Source: JANLQX01 sp043775075 (GTDB taxonomy: Bacteria; Actinomycetota; Acidimicrobiia; Acidimicrobiales; JANYDT01). From it: a DNA stretch of 28,610 nt. Location: the NCBI GenBank assembly GCA_043775075.1, contig JAYVSS010000031.1, positions 1-28,610 of the forward strand, written 5' to 3'. Positions 22,823 to 28,610 of this stretch are shown piece by piece (within the stretch, counting starts at the first letter, position 1; each line of letters starts with the position of its first letter). The notes under the pieces were generated by a model, which was not told the origin of the DNA, made no database searches, and worked only from the letters and a program-made list of their open reading frames with translations. Both the position numbers and the translations under genes were made by a program.

Positions 22823-24112
22823 ATGCTCGGCCCACATTCTCCTTCCCCTTCCCCTTCCCCCACTATGCAGCGAGCGCGTTGGGCAGCGCTCACCGCCACC
22901 GTTGCTGCCACCGTTGTCATAACTCTGGCCACGAGCCCGTCGATGGCCGACCGCCAGGCCCCTGCCGGTAAGGACGGCAAGGCCCGGACAAGCGGCACCA
23001 TTGCCCCGAAGGCCAACGTTGCCGCCACAATGACTCAGTTCGCTCAGGCTGAGCAACCGATTGCGATTGCTTCGCGCGCTGATGACCCATCGATCTACGT
23101 CGTCGAGAAGACCGGTCGTATTCGCACCTATCGAAACGGTGCATTCGATTCAGTTCCGGTGCTCGACATCGCGGGCAGAGTCGATTCGGCCAACGAACGC
23201 GGACTGCTTGGACTGGCGTTCTCCCCGAAAAACCGGGACGTGGTGTACATCGATTACACGGACAAAGCGGGTGTTGTCCATGTCAGCGAGGTCCCGTTTG
23301 ATGGTCGGGTGGCCGACGTTGGCAAGGAACGGGTCCTGCTGAAAATTCCGAAACCGTTCAACGAACACAACGCCGGCACGCTCTCGTTCGACAACGACGG
23401 TCTTCTCTACATCGCCATCGGCGACGGTGGCTCGTCGGGTGACCCCAAAGGAAATGCTCAGCGCACAGATGTTTTGCTCGGCAAGATTCTGCGTATCGAT
23501 CCGACGCCGGCCGGCTCGTCGCCGTACTCGATTCCCCCGACCAACCCGTTTGCTCCGGGCGCGCCAGCGACACGAGTTGGCGCACTTGGAGCGTCGTCCA
23601 AGAAGTTTCGTTCCGAGATATATGCGTACGGACTACGCAACCCATGGCGAGCTTCCGTCGACGCAGCGACCGGCGACGTCTGGGTGCCGGACGTCGGTGA
23701 AAGTGACATAGAAGAGATCAATCGCATCCCGTCCCCCGGCTCGGCCGGTTCCGTAGGCGCGCTGAACTTTGGGTGGAGCCTCCGTCAAGGCCGGACCCAG
23801 TTCAAGGGACCGCGTCCGAAAGGTTCGACGGATTCCGTCTACGAGTATCCCCATGCTGATGGCCGGTGCGCCGTGGTTGGCGGCAGCGTGTACCGAGGCA
23901 CCAAGATCCCCGCTCTCGTCGGTCGATACGTGTTTGGCGACGTGTGTAGCGGGCAGATCTCCGTCCTCGACGGCACCGCCCCCGGGCAGGGCAAGGCCTC
24001 CGATCTCGGAGCGCGAGTCAGCTACCTGACATCGTTCGGCGTCGGCCCCGACGGCGAGCTCATAGCAACTTCACTCGAAGGTGGCCTCTACCGCCTCGAC
24101 CCCGCGTCGTAG
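22823..24112 (+). CDS. Secreted PQQ-dependent sugar (glucose/sorbosone) dehydrogenase-like protein
   Basis: A six-bladed beta-propeller protein of 429 residues with an N-terminal hydrophobic segment (WAALTATVAATVVITLA), so exported or lipid-anchored. Family motifs: YVVEKTGRIRTYRNG, NERGLLGLAFSPK, HNAGTLSFDNDGLLYIAIGD (with GGSSGDPKGNAQ), KILRIDP, YAYGLRNPWRASVD, VWVPDVGE and EINRIPSPGS. The HNAG histidine and the YGLRNPWR arginine match known PQQ and active-site positions in soluble glucose dehydrogenases, but many members have unknown substrates. The ATG at 22823 has TAGGCT 8 bases upstream; an ATG at 22865 would drop the Pro-Ser repeat. A 6-bp repeat (ccttcc) encodes SPSPSPSP. Confidence 0.87.
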   Translation: MLGPHSPSPSPSPTMQRARWAALTATVAATVVITLATSPSMADRQAPAGKDGKARTSGTIAPKANVAATMTQFAQAEQPIAIASRADDPSIYVVEKTGRIRTYRNGAFDSVPVLDIAGRVDSANERGLLGLAFSPKNRDVVYIDYTDKAGVVHVSEVPFDGRVADVGKERVLLKIPKPFNEHNAGTLSFDNDGLLYIAIGDGGSSGDPKGNAQRTDVLLGKILRIDPTPAGSSPYSIPPTNPFAPGAPATRVGALGASSKKFRSEIYAYGLRNPWRASVDAATGDVWVPDVGESDIEEINRIPSPGSAGSVGALNFGWSLRQGRTQFKGPRPKGSTDSVYEYPHADGRCAVVGGSVYRGTKIPALVGRYVFGDVCSGQISVLDGTAPGQGKASDLGARVSYLTSFGVGPDGELIATSLEGGLYRLDPAS

Positions 24113-24149
24113 GCCCGAGCCCCACCAGGCCGATCCGGACCACCAACGC

Positions 24150-25469
24150 CTACTCCATTGTTCCGTATGCGCGCGTACGGTCTCCGGAGCGGGCGTCGGC
24201 GCGCTGAGCGTCGACGGCCGACGCCACCGCTCCGACGAACTCATCGGCCACATCGAGGTGCACCGCATTGACGGTGCAATGGAGCGAATCAGGCGGCGTT
24301 TGCCGATCGCAGTACCAGCCGCCATCGGCCCACAGCCGATCGGCAACGGCGTAGATGTCCACCGGCGAAACACCGTCGTCATCAGCCACGGCCGCTCCGA
24401 TCGTTCCGTTGCATGGCGCGCCAAAGGCCAGCAGGGTGGCCTCGGGAGTACCTCGCACAACGATGCCCTCGATCGATGACAGGCCGGACTGAATTCGTTC
24501 ACGGGCCCGGAAGGCCCGCTCAGTCAACCGGAGATACCCCTCTTCACCGAGGTGCTGGAATACTGCCCACGCGGCGGCGATCGAACCACCACTACGTGTA
24601 CCTAGCATCGCCGAGCTGCCGTACAAACCGCCAAGCCAATCACTGGTGATGAACGTCTGGTGTCGACGCAGTTCCTTGGAGCGATGGGCGAGAACTGATG
24701 CCCCCTTAGCGGTGTACCCGAATTTGTGCAGATCGCAGCTCATCGACGTGACGCCGGGAACGGCGAAGTTCCACGGCTTCGTCATGAGACCAAGACGCTC
24801 CAACCACGGCAACGTGAAGCCCATGCAGGCGTCAACGTGAAACAACAGGTCATGGTCTTGAGCGAGGCGCCCGATCTCATCGATGGGATCGATCACGCCC
24901 TGCGGATATGCCGGGGCCGACGCCACAAGCAGGACCGTGTCCTGATCCACGGCGGCAGCCATGGCGTGCGGATCGGCCCGATAGTCCGCACCCACTGGAA
25001 CACGAACGGCCTCCACTTCGAAGTAGTCGGCCGCCTTGGAAAACGCCGCATGCGCGGTCGTCGGAAGAATCATCCGAGGGCGATGCACGCCCCGTGAGCG
25101 GCCCCATTCTTTGGCGCCCTTCACCGCGGTAAGGATGCTTTCAGTACCACCCGACGTGAACACGCCGACCGTCTGGTCATCGCCTCCTAGCAGCGAGCAC
25201 ACCGTACCGATCACCTCGGTGCTAAGTGCGCGTAGTGACGGAAAGGCGTCCATGTTGAGGGCGTTTTCCGACGAGAACCGCTTCTGCGTTTCCACCGCCA
25301 ACTCGTGGACCTCCGATCCGGCAAAGTAGGCCAACGAGAACGCCCGCCCCTCCTTCCAGCGAAGGTCCCCGCTGCGGTATCCCTCCAACCGATCAAGCAC
25401 CTCGAACGTTGGCACTCCAGCAACCGGCATGGTCGAACGAGCACGGCTGGTTCCAGGGGCGGGAGACAT
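24150..25469 (-). CDS. PLP-dependent sphingosine-1-phosphate-lyase-like decarboxylase
   Basis: Cytoplasmic PLP enzyme of 439 residues in the group II decarboxylase / S1P lyase branch. Blocks: VGVFTSGGTESILTAVKGAK, LVASAPAYPQGVIDPIDEIG, LLFHVDACMGFTLPWLERLG, SMSCDLHKFGYTAKGASVLA with the PLP lysine in HKFGY, and SDWLGGLYGSSAMLGTRSGG. The family resemblance is to sphingosine phosphate lyase rather than glutamate decarboxylase, but the true substrate is unknown. The ATG at 25469 has AAGGTGA 8 bases upstream. Its upstream gap, shared with the divergent M20 gene, holds element B. Confidence 0.85.
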   Translation of the reverse strand: MSPAPGTSRARSTMPVAGVPTFEVLDRLEGYRSGDLRWKEGRAFSLAYFAGSEVHELAVETQKRFSSENALNMDAFPSLRALSTEVIGTVCSLLGGDDQTVGVFTSGGTESILTAVKGAKEWGRSRGVHRPRMILPTTAHAAFSKAADYFEVEAVRVPVGADYRADPHAMAAAVDQDTVLLVASAPAYPQGVIDPIDEIGRLAQDHDLLFHVDACMGFTLPWLERLGLMTKPWNFAVPGVTSMSCDLHKFGYTAKGASVLAHRSKELRRHQTFITSDWLGGLYGSSAMLGTRSGGSIAAAWAVFQHLGEEGYLRLTERAFRARERIQSGLSSIEGIVVRGTPEATLLAFGAPCNGTIGAAVADDDGVSPVDIYAVADRLWADGGWYCDRQTPPDSLHCTVNAVHLDVADEFVGAVASAVDAQRADARSGDRTRAYGTME

Positions 25470-25528
25470 CACCCGGTCACCTTGTCACGCGCAGGCGTCG
25501 GCGCGCCACCATCGGCGGGGCCGTGAGC

Positions 25529-25632
25529 CGCGTCCAAATCCCCACAAATGCGCGTCCAAGTCGACCAAAAGTGTTCCCTCCGCGCCACAAATCGGCCGAC
25601 ATGGACGCGCAAAACCGCCGACTTGGGCTTCG
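25529..25632. repeat. Four-armed palindromic element B
   Basis: CGCGTCCA at 25529-25536 and 25551-25558 (22-bp spacing) faces TGGACGC at 25602-25608 and a degenerate copy near 25624 (TTGGGC). The dyad and the linker (CAAAACCGCCGAC) are those of element A, and the two align without gaps. It lies between the divergent decarboxylase and M20 genes. Confidence 0.85.
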
Positions 25633-25748
25633 CTTGCTCGCCCCCGACTGCCCGCTGGCGAAAAGCGCCTCAACGTTCTCGATGGCGACCCGCTGGCTGA
25701 CTGGCGTTGGGGAACGGCACGCCGATCGCCAGCGGGCATAAGGTCCAC

Positions 25749-26960
25749 ATGGTGAACGACACCCTCGCCGCTGCCCTCCCCGATCTGAGCTCACAGGCCC
25801 AGGGCCTCCTCGATGACACAATTGCCCTGCGTCGAGACCTGCATCGCCACCCCGAAATCGGTCTGGAAAATGTGTGGACGAAAGAGCGGCTGCTCGAAGC
25901 CCTCGCACCGCTCGGTCTTCGAGTGCGGGAGAGCACGACGAGTACCGGCGTCACGGCCGTACTGGATGGCGGAAGCGACGGCCCCACCATGTTGCTCCGC
26001 GCCGATACCGACGCGCTCCCTCTTCACGAGGATGCTGATATCGACTTTCGCTCCGGGGATGCCGACAAGATGCATGCCTGCGGTCACGACCTTCACGTGG
26101 CCATGCTCGTCGGTGCGGCCAAGCTATTGAAGCAACGTCAGAAGACGATAAAGGGCCAGGTGTTGTTCATGTTCCAGCCCGGCGAAGAGGGCTACCACGG
26201 CGCCAAGTTCATGCTCGAGGACGGCCTCCTCACGGACGCTGGTGAGGTCACGAAAGCGTTCGCCATTCACGTTGGCGGCAACGTGCCGTCGGGGCTCGTG
26301 GCCATCAAGGGGGGACCGCAGATGGCCTCGGCGGATGTGTTTGAGATTGTCGTGCGCGGCCGTGGCGGCCACGCCAGTGCCCCCCACCATGCCCTCGATC
26401 CAATCCCCATCGCCTGCGAAATCGTGATCGCCCTACAGACGATGGTGACCCGACGCATCGACGCCTTCGACCCCGGCGTGATCACCGTCGGACAAATCAC
26501 CGGCGGCACGACGGACAATGTCATCCCCGAAACAGCAACCCTGACCGGCACCATCCGTGCGGTGTCGGAGAAGACCCGGACGGCGCTGCATTCCGGCATC
26601 AAGCGAGTGGCCGAGCACATCGCCGCCGCCCACGAAGGAGCGGCTGACGTGGAAATCATCTTCGGCTTTCCGGTTACCGTCAACGATGCCCACGTCGCCG
26701 ACGATGTGATTCGGGTGGCCACCGCGGCATTCGGAGAACGAAGCGCGCTGAGGATGCCGCAGCCGGTCATGGGGGCCGAAGATTTCTCGTACGTGCTGCA
26801 GAAGGTGCCGGGGGCCATGGCGTTCCTGGGCGCCTGCCCGCCGGAAATCCCCCTCCATACCGCCGCGCCGAATCATTCCAACCTCGTCCGCTTCGACGAA
26901 ACCTGCATGACCAAGGGCATGGCGCTCCACGTCGCCATGACCCTCGATCACCTCGGCTGA
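25749..26960 (+). CDS. M20D family amidohydrolase
   Basis: Metal-dependent hydrolase of N-acyl amino acids or hippurate-like amides, 403 residues. Motifs: LRRDLHRHPEIGLEN, LLRADTDALPLHE, KMHACGHDLHVAMLVGAAKL (metal-binding C-H-H), FMFQPGEEGYHGAKFMLEDG (catalytic glutamates), the dimerisation block GRGGHASAPHHALDPI, and MGAEDFSYVL with the last histidine in APNHSNLV. The exact substrate is unknown. The ATG at 25749 is chosen. TAAGGT ends 4 bases upstream of it and 7 bases upstream of the next codon, GTG, which could equally start a leaderless transcript. Confidence 0.9.
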   Translation: MVNDTLAAALPDLSSQAQGLLDDTIALRRDLHRHPEIGLENVWTKERLLEALAPLGLRVRESTTSTGVTAVLDGGSDGPTMLLRADTDALPLHEDADIDFRSGDADKMHACGHDLHVAMLVGAAKLLKQRQKTIKGQVLFMFQPGEEGYHGAKFMLEDGLLTDAGEVTKAFAIHVGGNVPSGLVAIKGGPQMASADVFEIVVRGRGGHASAPHHALDPIPIACEIVIALQTMVTRRIDAFDPGVITVGQITGGTTDNVIPETATLTGTIRAVSEKTRTALHSGIKRVAEHIAAAHEGAADVEIIFGFPVTVNDAHVADDVIRVATAAFGERSALRMPQPVMGAEDFSYVLQKVPGAMAFLGACPPEIPLHTAAPNHSNLVRFDETCMTKGMALHVAMTLDHLG

Positions 26961-26987
26961 GACCACGCTCTATGCAGATGCGTGGTC
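26961..26987. terminator. Hairpin between convergent M20 and dehydrogenase fragment
   Basis: GACCACGC (26961-26968) and GCGTGGTC (26980-26987) form a perfect 8-bp stem with an 11-base loop, directly after the M20 stop and overlapping the minus-strand stop codon at 26986. Confidence 0.6.
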
Positions 26988-27560
26988 AAACGGCGTGAAG
27001 TGCGTTCCAGACTCGCTCCGGCGTGCACGGCATATCGATGTGGACGACGCCGAGATGCGAGAGCGCGTCGATCACCGCGTTGTGAATGGCCGGCGTGGAA
27101 CCAATAGTGCCTGACTCGCCGATGCCCTTGGCTCCGAGAGGATTACGAGGACTGTCGGTTTGCGTGTTCGACGCTTCGAAGCTCGGCAGTTCGGCCGCCG
27201 ACGGAACGGTGTAATCGATAAGCGTGCTTGTTACCGGGTTGCCGTCTTCGTCGTAACGCACCCACTCGTACAGCGCTTGCGCCGCGCCCTGGGCAATGCC
27301 GCCGTGCTGCTGACCGGAAACCAGCATCGGGTTCAAGATACGACCGCAATCATCGACAGCGATGTGACGACGCATGACCACCTTGCCGGTTTCAGTGTCG
27401 ACATCAACGACCGAGACGTGGGCGCCAAACGGGAACGTGGAGTTGGTTCCGTCGAAGTCCAACTCGTGACGCAACGTGGACGGCTCCAGACCCTCGGGCA
27501 ACTTGGCTGCGTCCCGCGAAGCGACGGCTAACTCGGCCCACGAAATCGTCCATAACCACA
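26986..27560 (-). pseudogene. C-terminal fragment of CO/xanthine dehydrogenase large subunit
   Basis: About 190 residues corresponding to the end of a molybdenum hydroxylase large subunit (CoxL/XdhB type, normally about 750-800). Recognised by FPFGAHVSVVDVDTETGKVV, AVDDCGRILNPMLVSGQQHG, YDEDGNPVTSTLIDYTVPSA and NPLGAKGIGESGTIGSTPAI, the last with the active-site glutamate. The N-terminal three quarters (all the upstream molybdopterin blocks) are missing. The open frame continues to 27606, but its first 15 or so residues are the neighbouring sequence read out of frame. Homology seems to start near TISWAELAVAS. It is not functional alone. Truncation by a rearrangement, or an assembly join, explains it. 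Confidence 0.85.
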
Positions 27561-27955
27561 GAAGCGGAAGTGCGATCTGGCCAAATGTTTGCGGCGGAGC
27601 CGCCATACTTATCTACAAGTTGTTTGCAGGCCGAGAGAGTCTTCTTGGTTAGGATTGAGTTGAAGCGATGCAAGGACTTTCCTTTGCCATCACCATAAAT
27701 GACAGCATAGAGATCATCGAAAGTCATGTTGGCGATGATTGCGGCGTCAAGATGCCCGAGTCGCTGTTTCAACTTGAATGGTGCTTCCCAGGCCTTTCGA
27801 AAGGGTATTTGATAGTCAAATATTCAACCAATCAAGAACGCATTTGGGTCAGTGAGGATAAGTTCGGCAACCTCTCGCGAGAGTCCCCAAGAGTCAAGGT
27901 GCGTAGCTTTCGCGTTCTTGCGAGAGAAGTCCGGCGGAGGAGTGAAGGCGAGCAT
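27545..27955 (-). pseudogene. Truncated HhH-GPD (HesB-type DNA glycosylase-like) gene with internal stop
   Basis: Reading from 27955, the product LSREVAELILTDPNAFLIG, then a TGA at 27824-27826, then IFDYQIPFRKAWEAPFKLKQ, RLGHLDAAIIANM, SLHRFNSIL and LVDKYGGSAANIWP resembles the N-terminal half of actinobacterial HhH-GPD proteins (often annotated Fe-S assembly protein HesB), with the pattern LLDQQ.P...A...P..L..RLG and LHRF and YGG.A..IW. The frame on both sides of the TGA is the same, so a single nonsense codon separates them. The part carrying the helix-hairpin-helix and catalytic aspartate is lost at the junction near 27545-27560 with the dehydrogenase fragment. Confidence 0.6.
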
Positions 27956-28459
27956 CGCCTGAACAATCTGGCCTGGGTAGATCGAGTTAGGGGTGATGTC
28001 GGAGCCTTGACTCTGGTTATCCCTTGGTCTAATCGGCGCCGGACTTTCCACCGCACCTTGATGCACGCTTCCACTGCTCTTAGAAGAGTTCGCAGGCACA
28101 AGGTGCTGGCTGCGAAGGTCAATCGTCTCGTCTTCAGCTATGCGGTACACAGGTTCGCCACCCCTCATCTCGCCAGTATGAAGTGCACGGCAACAGGCTC
28201 CAGAACTCCTCCAGCGCCAGTGAGACTTGATCTTGTTTTTGGTGTGAGTGGCTGTGCTCAGCGGCATTCTCTTCCCAATATATGTGGGCAGATGTGCCTC
28301 GCAGCATCGCTGAAGTTCGGTGAGTGTTGCGCCTTCAGCTCGACCAAACATTCCACAGCCAGCATGCTGATTTCCGACGGTACCGAGAAGCAGAATTTGT
28401 TCAATGCTGTCTGGGACGGGCGGAATTCGGGAAGGAACTGGCAGGAAGTCTTGTGTCAT
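27824..28459 (-). CDS. Hypothetical protein in the AT-richer right end
   Basis: An open frame of 211 residues starting about 50 bp from the attC-like site. Its last 43 codons are the start of the HhH-GPD-like reading. The first 168 residues (MTQDFLPVPSRIPPVPDSIE and on) match nothing I recognise; they include a Cys-rich stretch (SSGACCRALHTGEMRGGEPV). Base composition is lower in G+C than in the rest of the window, suggesting foreign origin. A plus-strand frame over the same DNA looks less protein-like. It may be a cassette gene, an N-terminal extension or non-coding. Confidence 0.4.
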   Translation of the reverse strand: MTQDFLPVPSRIPPVPDSIEQILLLGTVGNQHAGCGMFGRAEGATLTELQRCCEAHLPTYIGKRMPLSTATHTKNKIKSHWRWRSSGACCRALHTGEMRGGEPVYRIAEDETIDLRSQHLVPANSSKSSGSVHQGAVESPAPIRPRDNQSQGSDITPNSIYPGQIVQAMLAFTPPPDFSRKNAKATHLDSWGLSREVAELILTDPNAFLIG

Positions 28460-28504
28460 TTGGTTTTACCAGTGGGGCGGACCGGGAAGGATGGCGCTTG
28501 TGAG

Positions 28505-28595
28505 GCCTAACGCCTAACGAATAGCGTTTATCTGACGCCGCGCCGAACTATGCCAACGGGCCGGCGGTGCCAGCGTCAGATAAACCGAGTTGAAC
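28505..28595. mobile_element. Integron attC-like recombination site
   Basis: Read on minus: GTTCAAC (28595-28589; RYYYAAC type), a 4-base spacer, TTTATCTGACGC, a GC-rich imperfect centre, GCGTCAGATAAA, an 8-base spacer, and GTTAGGC (28518-28512; GTTRRRY type). A second GTTAGGC follows directly. The 12-bp arms are perfect (28527-28538 with 28573-28584), and the centre is asymmetric, with unpaired bases on one side. This is the attC layout (84 bp between cores). An alternative is the end of a small inverted-repeat element. No integrase is in the window. Confidence 0.55.
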
Positions 28596-28610
28596 TGAAG
28601 CGCCGTACAA

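Noticed and set aside
27668..28510. Plus-strand 280-codon frame in the right end
   Set aside because: It runs through the HhH-GPD-like region antisense, its composition is not protein-like, and it would end at the attC-like site. The minus strand explains the sequence better.

Overview
The window is high-GC chromosomal DNA of an actinobacterial type. The gene order tRNA-Ser/tadA - SRP RNA - dnaX - ybaB - recR, an Rpf-like cell-wall protein, the lack of AT-rich promoters and many TAnnnT boxes a few bases upstream of start codons all fit a free-living actinobacterium, perhaps of the Acidimicrobiia (inference). Most of the window is ordinary housekeeping and metabolic sequence. Three parts are unusual: the gene-free stretch 3748-4908, an insert inside the chloride-channel gene, and the AT-richer right end after about 27550.

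Layout. 1-3747 is a minus-strand block: dnaX, ybaB, recR and an M15 peptidase. 3748-4908 has no intact gene. It holds two four-armed palindromic elements (3793-3895 and 4751-4849) around remnants of an inverted duplication. 4909-6154 is an RNA/tRNA-modification cluster: tadA, tRNA-Ser(GGA), SRP RNA, tRNA-Ser(CGA) and a strong terminator hairpin. 6204-8910 is a TetR regulator divergent from a homospermidine synthase. 9157-11147 carries coaA, a GlcG/HbpS-type protein and pdxH on the minus strand. 11216-13187 carries a YeiH-type permease and an MpaB/DUF2236 protein. Then follow mscL, an Rpf-like protein, a family III CoA-transferase and a 918-residue PAS-GGDEF-EAL protein. 18973-21245 is the 5-oxoprolinase operon pxpABC. 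It is followed by a ClC channel, a secreted Glc/sorbosone-dehydrogenase-like protein, a sphingosine-phosphate-lyase-like PLP enzyme and an M20 amidohydrolase. 26986-28610 joins the C-terminal quarter of a CO/xanthine-dehydrogenase large subunit to a decayed HhH-GPD-type gene and ends in an integron attC-like site.

The most original signal is a family of short symmetrical elements. Each has a 7-9 bp word present four times, as two direct copies 22 bp apart facing two inverted copies 22 bp apart. The word differs between elements (TTGGACGCG in two, CTGGGCGAT in the third) but agrees among its copies within an element, apart from one decayed arm, and the linker on one side is conserved. A fourth element with the same layout but 19-bp spacing lies in frame inside the ClC gene. 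A second theme is the density of short tandem duplications: 9-, 12-, 15- and 6-bp units in frame inside at least eight genes, plus 17- and 56-bp duplications at two gene ends.

All functional calls come from reading motifs by eye. No database search or folding calculation was run.
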